From NCBI GenBank assembly GCA_009773515.1, contig WSXX01000008.1, positions 62,001 to 126,000 of the forward strand: 64,000 nucleotides of DNA. Direction: 5' to 3'. The notes beneath the pieces are model-generated. The model saw only the letters and a list, made by a program, of their open reading frames with translations. It ran no database searches and had not been told where the DNA came from. Numbering within the stretch: the first letter of the stretch is position 1; each line of letters opens with the position of its first letter. The DNA is from Bacteroidota bacterium. GTDB lineage: Bacteria > Bacteroidota > Bacteroidia > Bacteroidales > Lentimicrobiaceae. Position numbers and translations under genes: made by a program. Of the stretch, positions 19,088 to 28,078 are shown piece by piece.

Positions 19088-20470
19088 ATGAATTCAAAAT
19101 CTTTCAAAATAAAGTTGCCGCTGCTGCTTATGGGAATCATGCTATTCACCGGGTGCGAGCTTGAAGATACAAATGTAAATCCCAACCGACCGACCGAAGT
19201 GCCTCCATCGGTGATGCTGCCATATAATCAGGAGCGTCTGGCCCGCCTGAATATCGGAACAACTCAGGTAATGGCAGGTATATTTATGCAATACTACGAA
19301 GGCGTGGATAACCACCCGGTGCAGGTGCAGCAATATATTCTGAATGAAGCCCTGTATGTGGATTGGAACTGGAATGACTACTATGATGGTCCGATGGTAA
19401 ACCTAAAAGTAATGATAGAACTGGCCGAAAAAGAAGGCTCCTTTCATTACGCGGGAATAGGCAAGGTTTTGCTGGCCAACTGCCTGGGAAATGTTACATC
19501 TCTGTATGGCGATGTACCCTTCAAGGAAGCACTGGTTGGCCCGGAAAACCGGAATCCCGTTTTTGATTCACAAAAAGAAATATATGAAGCCATTCAACAA
19601 TTACTTGATGATGGTATTCAGGATCTTGAAACGGAGTATGCCGGAAAAAAGCCAAACTCTGATGATATAATTTACGGAGGAGATGCAAGTAAATGGATAA
19701 AAGCAGCATGGGCACTGAAAGCACGTTATTACATGCACCTGAGTAAAAAAACCGGAGAACTTGATTACAATCCAGCCGAAAAAGCGCTGGAAGCCGCAGC
19801 CAATGCAATGACTTCGGGAGATGGTGATCTGATGCTGCAATACGGATATTCTGCGTCGGAGTACAATCCATTCTATTCCTATACGCTGCTTAACTATATT
19901 TTGCCTCATACTAACTTTACAAATTTATTGCTGCTGACAAACGATCCGCGCAAGAATTTCTACTACAAAAAAAAGTTCGGAGAGTCAACCCTCAATGGAT
20001 TGTATTATACTTCAACTGCATCGCCTTCGCTGATGATGACCTATCATGAGGTAAAATTTATTGAGGCAGAAGCCCGCATCAGGATAAATCCGGGAGACCC
20101 TCTGGCTCAAAACGCATTGAATGATGCTGTAAAAGCAAACATCGATAAAATTACCGGCGCCACAACAAGTGAAGATGTAATCCTAAACTTTCAGGAGGCT
20201 TATTGTGTGCTGAACGGAAACTTTGATCAGGATCTTCAAACAATCATAAAGCAAAAATACATTGCACTGTTCTGCAATATTGAATCATGGACTGATTACC
20301 GGCGAACAGGATTTCCTGAACTCACCCCCAACACCGGTGGCGACCACAATCAAAATCCGGGAGGTGCTATTCCCCGCAGATTTGCGTATCCGCAAACAGA
20401 ACGTTTATACAACAGCAACTTCCCGGCAACATTGCCAACCCTGCAGGACAGGTTTTGGTGGGATATGTGA
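19088..20470 (+). CDS. SusD/RagB-type surface lipoprotein (SusD-like_2)
   Basis: Substrate-capturing lid over the SusC barrel. A 460-aa lipoprotein: signal sequence to the lipobox LFTGCELED (cysteine near residue 23, followed by acidic residues as in Bacteroidota surface-export signals). TPR-like helices carry the family pattern, with NCLGNVTSLYGDVPFKEAL, KARYYMHLS and, near the end, IESWTDYRRTGFPEL. The pattern fits the SusD-like_2 subgroup (Bacteroidota SusD/RagB family) rather than classic SusD. Directly downstream of its SusC and ended by a strong terminator at 20542. Confidence 0.9.
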   Translation: MNSKSFKIKLPLLLMGIMLFTGCELEDTNVNPNRPTEVPPSVMLPYNQERLARLNIGTTQVMAGIFMQYYEGVDNHPVQVQQYILNEALYVDWNWNDYYDGPMVNLKVMIELAEKEGSFHYAGIGKVLLANCLGNVTSLYGDVPFKEALVGPENRNPVFDSQKEIYEAIQQLLDDGIQDLETEYAGKKPNSDDIIYGGDASKWIKAAWALKARYYMHLSKKTGELDYNPAEKALEAAANAMTSGDGDLMLQYGYSASEYNPFYSYTLLNYILPHTNFTNLLLLTNDPRKNFYYKKKFGESTLNGLYYTSTASPSLMMTYHEVKFIEAEARIRINPGDPLAQNALNDAVKANIDKITGATTSEDVILNFQEAYCVLNGNFDQDLQTIIKQKYIALFCNIESWTDYRRTGFPELTPNTGGDHNQNPGGAIPRRFAYPQTERLYNSNFPATLPTLQDRFWWDM

Positions 20471-20541
20471 GCAATCGGAACATCGGGTGAATTGAGAAAA
20501 CATCCATGATGATTATCTATTGATAGAAATCCAAGCTACAT

Positions 20542-20581
20542 TAACCCTGACAGTCAAATTAAACTGTCAGGGTTTTTTTTT
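20542..20581 (+). terminator. Intrinsic terminator after SusC/SusD pair one
   Basis: A perfect 12-bp stem AACCCTGACAGT (20543-20554)/ACTGTCAGGGTT (20563-20574) with an 8-nt loop is followed by an unbroken run of Ts to 20581. Confidence 0.95.
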
Positions 20582-20621
20582 GAGTTTAAGCAAGCCCGAA
20601 AGGATTTCCTTAAATCCGCAA

Positions 20622-20725
20622 TCATGTCGATGATTCGCTGATAGTCAGGGCTTGACTTGAATTTATCTTGTTTTTGTAAAATGCTTGTTTTCAAATAGTC
20701 AAACCCTGACTTGCGGATATTAGGG
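20622..20725. repeat. Dispersed palindromic repeat, family 2, copy 2
   Basis: Second copy of the element at 1181-1282. It has 15-bp arms AGTCAGGGCTTGACT (20643-20657) and AGTCAAACCCTGACT (20697-20711) with one mismatch, plus outer 7-bp arms ATCCGCA (20614-20620)/TGCGGAT (20712-20718). With the preceding terminator and the following promoter it accounts for most of the 357-bp gap 20471-20827. Confidence 0.7.
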
Positions 20726-20767
20726 ATTTTAAGAAGGGTTTAAATCGCAAAAACTTATTTCAACAGT

Positions 20768-20800
20768 TTTTCATGAATAGCTGCTGAAATCTTACCTTTG
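20768..20800 (+). promoter_or_regulatory. Promoter of the ECF sigma factor gene
   Basis: TACCTTTG (20793-20800) matches the -7 consensus, with TTTT (20768-20771) as a one-mismatch -33 element 21 bp upstream. Transcription from about 20807 supports the ATG at 20828 and argues against the in-frame TTG at 20798. Confidence 0.5.
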
Positions 20801-20827
20801 CCGGTTACCAGGAACAGGTTAAAAAAA

Positions 20828-21376
20828 ATGAAGGAAGAATCTGATGATAAACCGTTGGTAAGCAGACTCAAGCGGGGAGATAAAAAAGCTTTTGAGGAGA
20901 TTTTCCGGAAATACCGGGAAAAGGTTTACTATTTTGCCATCAGGTATTACAATTCACCCGAAGATGCCGAAAATGTGGTTCAGGATGTTTTTATTAAAAT
21001 ATGGGATGAGCGGGCAGGGCTCAAAGAAGAACTCTCCCTGAACAATTACATTTACACCATCACCAAAAACCACCTTTTCAATATTCAGCGGAAGAAGATC
21101 AACGAAAAGGCTTACCGGGAATACATAACCGGACATCTGACACAATCAACAAATCTTGAAAATGAGCTGATTTACTCCGACCTTAAAGAAAAAATCGACA
21201 AGGTAATTGATGATCTTCCGGCTCAACGCCGAAAAGTTTTTCAACTTGGAAACATTGAAGGGTTCTCAAATAAAGAGGTTGCTGCCTTACTCAGCCTTTC
21301 GGTAAGAACCATAGAAGTGCACAAAAGCCTTGCAATCAAGACGGTTAAAACTGCTCTGAAAAAAATATTAAACTGA
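20828..21376 (+). CDS. ECF-family RNA polymerase sigma factor
   Basis: A 182-aa sigma-70 family factor of the Bacteroidota ECF group that works with FecR and TonB-dependent transducers. Region 2 is seen as FEEIFRKYREKVYYFAIRYY and DAENVVQDVFIKIWD (residues about 24-70), region 4 as IDDLPAQRRKVFQLGNIEG followed by the helix-turn-helix SNKEVAALLSLSVRTIEVHK (about 125-170). Held by FecR in the resting state, it should switch on the downstream SusC/SusD genes when the STN domain signals ligand. FecR starts 51 bp downstream. Confidence 0.93.
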   Translation: MKEESDDKPLVSRLKRGDKKAFEEIFRKYREKVYYFAIRYYNSPEDAENVVQDVFIKIWDERAGLKEELSLNNYIYTITKNHLFNIQRKKINEKAYREYITGHLTQSTNLENELIYSDLKEKIDKVIDDLPAQRRKVFQLGNIEGFSNKEVAALLSLSVRTIEVHKSLAIKTVKTALKKILN

Positions 21377-21427
21377 TCGCTTAAGTAAAACACCTTCACC
21401 AGGTGTATAAAATACAGAACCAATAAA

Positions 21428-22384
21428 ATGAAAAAGAAACTTAGTCCAAATATATTTGCCCGTTTCTACGCCGGATTAATTAATCCGAAGGAAGAGCAGG
21501 AACTGATTTCATCAGAGGAGATTGATACCCTGATGAAGAAACAATGGGATAACCCGAAAGAAATGAAGTCAGCAGACCGCAAACCGGACTTCGATGCCCT
21601 GTTTCACAAAATTGACCATCATACCTCAAAACAAAAACCTTTAATAAAGCTGACCTTCCTGAAAATTGCTGCCGGTCTGGCTATATTGACAGGTTTGACT
21701 GCAGTGCTTTACTTTGCATTCAATCAAACAATTTCCCCCGCACAAATGCAGGTAACTTCTGCGAAAGGACAAGTTGTTGATTTTACCTTGCCCGATGGTT
21801 CCAAAGTATGGCTGACAGGCGAAAGCAGCATCACTTATGAGAAAACATTCGTTAAAAACCGTTTGGTTGATCTTCAGGGACATGCATATTTTGATGTAAT
21901 AAACAACAACACTCCATTTAAGATTCTTACCGGCGATATAGATGTTGAGGTTACCGGAACATCTTTCAGCGTGATGAATTTTTCAGGTTCATCTGAAGCT
22001 GAAGTCATTCTGGTTGAAGGAAGTGTAAATGTTTCAGGAACTCAGAATAATCTGATTGCCGGAATGATTCCTAACGAAAAGCTGATCTTTAACAAAACCA
22101 GTGGACTTTTCATTATTGAAAAAGTCAATGCCAAAGAGCTCACGCTTTGGAAAGAAGAAAAACTATACTTCAGCAACACTCCTTTACCTGAAATTGCAAT
22201 AGCCCTGAACCAGCGCTATGGAAAATCATTCAGGGTTGAAAATAATGCAGCAACATACAATTTCACTTTCAGCCTTTCAGGAGAGACCTTAAAGGAAACC
22301 TTGGAACTGATCATAACCCTGGCACCTGTTACCTACAGAATTGAAGGTGAAACCATTGTATTTGAAAAAGCGGAATTAAAGTAA
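21428..22384 (+). CDS. FecR-family anti-sigma / sigma regulator
   Basis: A 318-aa inner-membrane protein: a cytoplasmic N-terminus (residues 1-70) expected to bind the ECF factor, one transmembrane helix (about 75-95, FLKIAAGLAILTGLTAVLYF), and a periplasmic FecR domain whose first block is VTSAKGQVVDFTLPDGSKVWL and continues with YFDVINNNTPFKI and VTGTSFSV. The C-terminal domain (about 240-318, LPEIAIALNQRYGKSF) is the usual FecR_C/DUF4974. It relays the signal from the STN domain of the SusC at 22693. Gene order sigma, FecR, STN-SusC, SusD is the standard arrangement. Confidence 0.92.
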   Translation: MKKKLSPNIFARFYAGLINPKEEQELISSEEIDTLMKKQWDNPKEMKSADRKPDFDALFHKIDHHTSKQKPLIKLTFLKIAAGLAILTGLTAVLYFAFNQTISPAQMQVTSAKGQVVDFTLPDGSKVWLTGESSITYEKTFVKNRLVDLQGHAYFDVINNNTPFKILTGDIDVEVTGTSFSVMNFSGSSEAEVILVEGSVNVSGTQNNLIAGMIPNEKLIFNKTSGLFIIEKVNAKELTLWKEEKLYFSNTPLPEIAIALNQRYGKSFRVENNAATYNFTFSLSGETLKETLELIITLAPVTYRIEGETIVFEKAELK

Positions 22385-22450
22385 GATCCATTTTATCTCT
22401 TCGTCAGGTTGTCAGTTTGCTGATGCACTTGTTTCTCCATCCCATAATCA

Positions 22451-22601
22451 AAAGTTGTATAACAGTACCTTACTTTATTAAAATTGCCACCAAAGCACTA
22501 AAACACCAAAAATCACCAATTTAATACATTCATTTTGTGTAATTTGGAGTCTTGGAGATTTGGTGGCAAGAATTTTTTGATTTTTGCCGGACAATAGTGT
22601 T
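22451..22601 (+). repeat. Dispersed palindromic repeat, family 1, copy B
   Basis: Lies between FecR and the STN-SusC gene. Perfect 11-bp inner arms TTGCCACCAAA (22484-22494)/TTTGGTGGCAA (22559-22569) flank a 64-bp centre that holds ATTCATTTTGTGTAATTTGG, shared with both other copies; the outer flank GGACAATAGTGTT is shared with copy C. The 308-bp interval 22385-22692 also has a CATGTT/AACATG hairpin (22618-22633) before a T run, too short to call a terminator. Confidence 0.8.
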
Positions 22602-22692
22602 ATTCAACATAAATTTTCATGTTTTATAACATGTATTATTTTTTTTGAAAAACTGGCTTATCTTTAGAGGCTAAACCGGAATAAAATTTAAG

Positions 22693-25600
22693 GTGATTTA
22701 CAGCAGAGACAACTGTTTGCTTTATCTGTCAATAAAACAATTGCAAAGCTTTATGCTTCTGCTTTTGCTTATCCTTTCCTCTGTAACTTATGCCCAGCAA
22801 ACCGAAAGATACAACCTCAGGTTTGAAAACAGACCACTTAAAGAAGTTCTAAGCGAAATCACAATTCTTACCGGTTATGAATTTGCCTATAGCGATACTG
22901 AGGTTCGGAGCAGCCGTAAAATATCTGTATCGGCAAGACAAAAAACAGCGGAGGAACTTATACTTAATGTGGCTGGCAATGCAGGTCTGGAGGCACTGTT
23001 TACAGAAAAAAAAGTCATCCTCAAACTGCTAAATGACAAACATTTCTATATAATCAATGGCATTGTAACTGAAGCGTTAAATGATTTGCCCATTCCCGGG
23101 GCACATGTTTTTATTACCTGCAAAACCAGTGGAACCTTTACCGATGAAGAAGGCCGATATAGCCTTAAAGTACCGAAGGATTGCAATACTGTCAGGTTTT
23201 CATGTATGGGTTTTACTGAACAGGAACAGATCATCAGGACAGATACACTGCTTAATGTCAGGCTTCAGGCAGATATTAAAACTTTGAGCGAAACAGTTGT
23301 TGTTGCTTTTGGCGAAGAGCCGGAAGACCTTTTAACCGGAGCAGTTTCATTTTTGAGAATGGACCTTTACGATCAGACCAACTCCTCATCCTTAAATGCA
23401 GCAATGCAATCTGAGATTTCGGGTTTGCTGATTCAGGCTAATGGAGGCACCCCTGCTTCAGGTTTTAACATCAACATTCGTGGAATAAGTTCGATCAATG
23501 CCGGCAACCGCCCACTTTTTGTCGTTGACGGCATCCCCATTATAACAGGAGATTATTCACAGCTCGATTTCAGCGGACAATCCATTGACGCCATCAGCGA
23601 TCTGAGCATTAACGATATAGAATCCATATCAGTATTAAAAGATGCTGCGGCAAGTTCTTTGTTTGGTTCCAACTCATCAAACGGCGTTATTCTAATAAAT
23701 ACAAAGCGCGGTGTTTCGGGCCGAAACAGGATTGACTTATACAGCTATTTCGGACTTCAACAAACCGTCGGCAGGCTTGATATGCTTGATTCAAGGCAAT
23801 GGATGAACCTGATGAACGAACAAGCTTTGGCTGAGGGCAGAACTCCTGAATACAGTCAGGAAACCATTCAAAACTATTCAATCAATACAGACTGGCAGCA
23901 GGAAGTATTCCGGACTGCGCCAACCCGCGATATCGGGCTTTCGCTCAGCGGTGGAAACGACAAATCGCAACATTACATCAGTGGTAACTTTTTCGATCAG
24001 GAAGGTATCATAATAGGCTCAGACTTTAAGCGCTATAATCTGAGAATGAATTACGATTACAAGATTAGCGACAAGCTGAAAATTGAATCAGGAAACAGCT
24101 TTGCCTACTCTGTAAATAACCGCGTTGAGGGCGATCAGACCCTTAACGGACCTTTGCCCAATGCTATATCGCTGGCACCTGTATTTCCTGTTTACAACAG
24201 TGATGGAAGTTTCAATAACGATGGATCATATGCCAATCCGGTTGCAATAGCAACGCTTGAAAAAAACCTGACCTATACCTACCGGAACACCTTTCATTTC
24301 AAGGCCAACTACGCCCTGGCAGACAATTTTACGCTACGAAGCCTGACAGGACTGGATTTCTACAACCTCCGCGAGCAGGCATTTGCACCTAAAACAACCC
24401 GACAAGGAGCCAAGTACAACGGATTGGGCATTGAAGCAACCAGCAATGCACTCAGGTTTTACCACACCACTTACCTTGATTATTCGTTGGTTCGATCGCT
24501 CAACCGGCTATCAGTTACAGCAGGTTTAAGCCTTGAGAGCAACCGCCAGCACGATACTTTTTTACGTGCTCAGAACTTTGCAGGTACCAGTTTTGAATTT
24601 CTTCAGGATGCGGCAACTCCGGTTTCCACGCAATCCTATGAAACCGAAGCTAATGCCAACTCACTCTTTTCGCGTATTCAGTATGGTTATGATGAACGAT
24701 ACATTTTTACTTTGAATCTGCGACGCGATGGTTCATCAAAATTTGGCAAGAACAATCGTTTCGGATTATTCCCTTCAGTCTCAGGATTATGGTATGCTTC
24801 GAAGGAGGAGTTCTTCAAAGTCAGCGCAATTTCCAGACTTATACTATCGGTCAGCTATGGCATTACGGGCAACGATCAGATCGGCGACTTTTTATCGCTT
24901 GATCTTTATTCAGCCGGCAATAATTATGGCGGCGATGGGGGTATAAGTCCTTCTCAGCTGGCCAATCCAAATCTGCGCTGGGAATCGACCAGCCATTTTA
25001 ATCTGGGTACACAGATCGAATTATATAGCAAAATCAACATCAGAGCAGATTACTACAACAAGCAAACCAAAGACCTTCTGCTTCAAAAACCAATGCCAAC
25101 ATCCACCGGGCATGCTTTCATCATGTCGAACATTGGTAAAATTGAGAATCAAGGAGTTGAAATCTCTGCAATCATTCCCATTATCGAAGGGCCTTTCAGA
25201 TGGGATGCAATGCTGAATTTTACAAGCAACCGCAACAAAGTACTTGAACTTTATGAAGATCAACCAATTCGTAATATTGGCAGAGCAAGCAGCAGCATTG
25301 AGGTAGGCGAACCAGTATCATTTTTTTATGGATTTAATTCACTGGGGGTCAACCCTGATGATGGAAATCTGATTTACGAAGACCTCAACCGGGACGGAAA
25401 AATCAATGACCTTGACCGAAAAAAGATCGGCAGTCCGCATCCGGTTTTCTATGGAGGCGTTGGAAGCAACTTATCATGGAAAAATTTTAGCTTTGATTTC
25501 AGATTTTCATTCTCATATGGCAACAGTATTTTCAATTCAACCCGCATCTACACCGAAACCATCTCACTCAGCAATCAGACAACTGCCATTTTGCGCCGCT

Positions 25601-25926
25601 GGCAAAATCCGGGCGACATAACTGATGTGCCAAAAGCTTCGGTTTATAACCAGCGGTTTTCCTCCCGTTTCGTTGAAGATGGATCTTTTCTGAGGCTGAA
25701 AAACGTCAGGTTCAGTTATGAACTTCCCGAAAAGCTAATATCCAGAGCCGGGATCAGCCGTTTAGAAGTATTCGTGGCCGGGAAAAACCTTCTGACATTT
25801 ACAAGATATTCGGGCATGGACCCGGAAATAAATTACAATGGATTGAATCCGATTGCATTGGGCACCGATTTCTTTACCTGCCCGCAACCTAAAAGTTTAA
25901 TGATTGGCCTATGCGCAAGATTCTGA
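22693..25926 (+). CDS. SusC-type TonB-dependent transducer with STN domain
   Basis: A 1077-aa outer-membrane transporter that also signals. I use the GTG at 22693, which gives a signal peptide with a charged n-region ending VTYAQQ (about residue 36); the first in-frame ATG (22753) would leave a signal without positive charge. STN domain about 38-95 (LRFENRPLKEVLSEI), carboxypeptidase-like domain about 105-185 (INGIVTEALNDLPIPGAHV), plug with VVDGIPIITGD and SVLKDAAASSLFG, then the barrel to the C-terminal aromatic strand. The STN domain and the adjacent sigma/FecR pair mark a ligand-inducible system. The SusD gene overlaps its 3' end by 16 bp. Substrate not readable. Confidence 0.9.
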   Translation: MIYSRDNCLLYLSIKQLQSFMLLLLLILSSVTYAQQTERYNLRFENRPLKEVLSEITILTGYEFAYSDTEVRSSRKISVSARQKTAEELILNVAGNAGLEALFTEKKVILKLLNDKHFYIINGIVTEALNDLPIPGAHVFITCKTSGTFTDEEGRYSLKVPKDCNTVRFSCMGFTEQEQIIRTDTLLNVRLQADIKTLSETVVVAFGEEPEDLLTGAVSFLRMDLYDQTNSSSLNAAMQSEISGLLIQANGGTPASGFNINIRGISSINAGNRPLFVVDGIPIITGDYSQLDFSGQSIDAISDLSINDIESISVLKDAAASSLFGSNSSNGVILINTKRGVSGRNRIDLYSYFGLQQTVGRLDMLDSRQWMNLMNEQALAEGRTPEYSQETIQNYSINTDWQQEVFRTAPTRDIGLSLSGGNDKSQHYISGNFFDQEGIIIGSDFKRYNLRMNYDYKISDKLKIESGNSFAYSVNNRVEGDQTLNGPLPNAISLAPVFPVYNSDGSFNNDGSYANPVAIATLEKNLTYTYRNTFHFKANYALADNFTLRSLTGLDFYNLREQAFAPKTTRQGAKYNGLGIEATSNALRFYHTTYLDYSLVRSLNRLSVTAGLSLESNRQHDTFLRAQNFAGTSFEFLQDAATPVSTQSYETEANANSLFSRIQYGYDERYIFTLNLRRDGSSKFGKNNRFGLFPSVSGLWYASKEEFFKVSAISRLILSVSYGITGNDQIGDFLSLDLYSAGNNYGGDGGISPSQLANPNLRWESTSHFNLGTQIELYSKINIRADYYNKQTKDLLLQKPMPTSTGHAFIMSNIGKIENQGVEISAIIPIIEGPFRWDAMLNFTSNRNKVLELYEDQPIRNIGRASSSIEVGEPVSFFYGFNSLGVNPDDGNLIYEDLNRDGKINDLDRKKIGSPHPVFYGGVGSNLSWKNFSFDFRFSFSYGNSIFNSTRIYTETISLSNQTTAILRRWQNPGDITDVPKASVYNQRFSSRFVEDGSFLRLKNVRFSYELPEKLISRAGISRLEVFVAGKNLLTFTRYSGMDPEINYNGLNPIALGTDFFTCPQPKSLMIGLCARF

Positions 25927-27236
25927 TATTCGTGTTACTGCTTTTTGCATCCTGCGAAACTGACCTTGATCTGAGGCCAAAAATGCAGATATCGACTGAA
26001 GAAGCATTCAGCAACCGCGAGAATGTGCAGGCTGCGCTTACCGGATGTTATGATGCGCTGCAGCTGCAGCATTATTACGGGCGAAATCTGGTGATTGTGG
26101 GTGATCTGGCATCAGACAACAGCATTGCCAACGGCACCAAGGTTGAGTATTACGATGTGGACAAAAACAGCCTTCTGGCCAATAATATTCTGGTTGAGGG
26201 AATATGGGCGGATATATATGTAGCTATTAACCGCGTAAATTTCATGCTTTTTAAGCTCAGGGATGTAACTTTCCTTACGGAGGATGAAATGAAAAGTTAC
26301 AAAGGTGAACTGCATTTTCTGCGGGCGCTTCATTATTACAATCTGGTAAGACTTTATGGCGGCGTTCCTCTTAAATTATTGCCAACACTTAACGATTCGC
26401 ATGAAAACTCCCTGCCACGCAGTTCAGCAGAAGATGTTTATAATCAGATTTTAGCCGATCTGGAATCGGCCCGTCTCAATATTTCGAATACCCTTTCAGA
26501 AAGAGCTACTGTTGAAGCAGCTACTGCATTGCTTGCAAGCATTACCCTTACCAGAGGAAATGCTGAAAACGCCATTCAGTATGCCAATCAGGTTTTGCAG
26601 TCCTTTCCAATGCTTGAAACCTCTTACGAAGCTCTTTTTTCAAGCAATACAGCGCCCGGACGCGAAATATTGTTTTATGTGCCCTTCAGTGCCACCGACA
26701 AGAACAGGCTTGCTGAATATAATTTTCCAAATACACTTGGAGGCAGGCATGAAAATGCGCCTTCATCAGTACTTATAAATATTGATTCTTCTGACAAAAG
26801 AAAAACGCTGATTGCTGCATCTCACGGAGATAAATATTACACAAAAAAGTATGCTGACCTCACCACAGGCAGCGACAGGGTAATCGTTCTGAGAACCGCC
26901 GAAATGTACCTGATCAGGGCAGAAGCACATTACCTGATTGATTCTGTCGGGAATCTTGCTGTGATTCTGTCAGATATCAATACCATACGCAATCGTGCGG
27001 GCTTGTCTCCGGTTATTGCTGACACCATTACCTCTCTTCGAAACATCATTGAAAGAGAAAAACAGATTGAATTTGCTTTTGAAGGCAAAAGATGGTTCGA
27101 TCTTATCCGCACCGGCAGGGCTGTTGACCTTGTCCCCACAGTTACGCAGGAGTGGCAGATGCTTTTCCCGATTCCCTTGAGCGAACTTCTGACCAACAAC
27201 AAGATAAGCGTTGAAGATCAGAATGAGGGATACTGA
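25911..27236 (+). CDS. SusD/RagB-type surface lipoprotein
   Basis: A 441-aa lipoprotein partner of the preceding SusC, with lipobox LLFASCETDLDL (cysteine at residue 15) and the classic SusD pattern: FSNRENVQAALTGCYDALQ, FLRALHYYNLVRLYGGVPL (TPR region) and the C-terminal EREKQIEFAFEGKRWFDLIRT. Its start lies inside the SusC reading frame (16-bp overlap). No terminator is obvious after it. With the STN-SusC it makes a nutrient-uptake pair induced through the sigma/FecR module. Confidence 0.93.
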   Translation: MRKILIFVLLLFASCETDLDLRPKMQISTEEAFSNRENVQAALTGCYDALQLQHYYGRNLVIVGDLASDNSIANGTKVEYYDVDKNSLLANNILVEGIWADIYVAINRVNFMLFKLRDVTFLTEDEMKSYKGELHFLRALHYYNLVRLYGGVPLKLLPTLNDSHENSLPRSSAEDVYNQILADLESARLNISNTLSERATVEAATALLASITLTRGNAENAIQYANQVLQSFPMLETSYEALFSSNTAPGREILFYVPFSATDKNRLAEYNFPNTLGGRHENAPSSVLINIDSSDKRKTLIAASHGDKYYTKKYADLTTGSDRVIVLRTAEMYLIRAEAHYLIDSVGNLAVILSDINTIRNRAGLSPVIADTITSLRNIIEREKQIEFAFEGKRWFDLIRTGRAVDLVPTVTQEWQMLFPIPLSELLTNNKISVEDQNEGY

Positions 27237-27366
27237 TTATGATCGGGCACTATTCAGCAACATTTTATTGCAAACTGTGATTATCTGACAACTTTAAAAA
27301 TCAGTCTGACCCGACTGATATCAGCCCTACTTCTGTATCTGCAAAATTCAGCACATGAACACAATC

Positions 27367-27398
27367 ATTGACTTTGATGTTGATATGGTGTAATTTTG
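27367..27398 (+). promoter_or_regulatory. Promoter of the 204-aa orphan gene
   Basis: TAATTTTG (27391-27398) matches the -7 consensus, with ATTG (27367-27370) as a one-mismatch -33 element 20 bp upstream. The start would be about 22 nt before the ATG at 27427, so this gene is probably transcribed on its own and not with SusC/SusD. Confidence 0.45.
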
Positions 27399-27426
27399 AA
27401 TTACTCAACCAAAAACCAACAAGATC

Positions 27427-28041
27427 ATGGCAAACCTTCCGTTTCCTCAATTTTTGCAACGTTATGGCATAACATTGCTTTTCAGTTCAGACCCCGGTGT
27501 GATTCCAGGAGCCATTATTGAGAAAAGAAAACAAGGATATTTCTGTGTGGGCACACTGGAGCAGGTTTTCAAAGATCCGCCACCAGCCTGGAATACAATT
27601 CTTCAACCTGCAAATCTGGTGTATGGAACGGTACAGCGAAGCCTGAGTCTGACCGGAAAAGCAAGCCTGAATGAATTTGGTATTGGAATCAATGGAGGAC
27701 TTTCAAAAGCCCGTTCGGTTGATTTCTTTATTTCCGGGGTAAAATGCAGGGTTTTCGAAAATCAGTCCAAAATTACCTTGATTCCCAGACTTCAGGAACT
27801 CAGAAAGTCAAATAAAACCTTGTGGAAACTGGTTAACAATAACCGGATTGCCGATTACACTTATTATGCAACTGAAGTTACCGCCGATTTTGCCGTTGAA
27901 GGTAATGTTGACCTCAGGGCAGAGATTGAGAACAAGATTACTCTAGGTGGAGGAGCATCAGTTGATTGGAAATCGAAATCAAAATTTGTGATTTCGCAGA
28001 ATGATGCCATTCCTTTTGGGTTTTCAGGCTGGGCCATTTAA
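27427..28041 (+). CDS. Unrecognised 204-aa protein, weakly gasdermin-like layout
   Basis: I do not recognise this family with confidence. Seen: no signal peptide, lipobox or transmembrane helix; a start FPQFLQRYGITLLF, then SDPGVIPGAII, a GTLEQVFKDPPPA turn, alternating beta-type stretches from 60 on, a charged helix LIPRLQELRKSNKTL (about 119-133), a YYATEVTADFAVE strand, and an end IPFGFSGWAI. This order (N-terminal GxxPxxIL-like turn, lone charged helix, YxxTxV strand, terminal PFGF strand) weakly recalls bacterial gasdermin pore domains, but it is shorter, has no N-terminal cysteine for acylation, no evident C-terminal inhibitory tail, and no protease gene beside it. It has its own promoter and lies convergent to the GH18 gene. 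Confidence 0.7.
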   Translation: MANLPFPQFLQRYGITLLFSSDPGVIPGAIIEKRKQGYFCVGTLEQVFKDPPPAWNTILQPANLVYGTVQRSLSLTGKASLNEFGIGINGGLSKARSVDFFISGVKCRVFENQSKITLIPRLQELRKSNKTLWKLVNNNRIADYTYYATEVTADFAVEGNVDLRAEIENKITLGGGASVDWKSKSKFVISQNDAIPFGFSGWAI

Positions 28042-28078
28042 TGTTCATAACAAACACCAGATCCTGAACTCATAAGGA

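Noticed and set aside
20798-20827. TTG start for the ECF sigma factor
   Set aside because: It overlaps the -7 box at 20793-20800, and the ATG at 20828 gives the usual family N-terminus.
22618-22633. CATGTT/AACATG hairpin as a terminator after FecR
   Set aside because: The stem is only 6 AT-rich base pairs, far from the FecR stop, and the T run is offset; it may be incidental.
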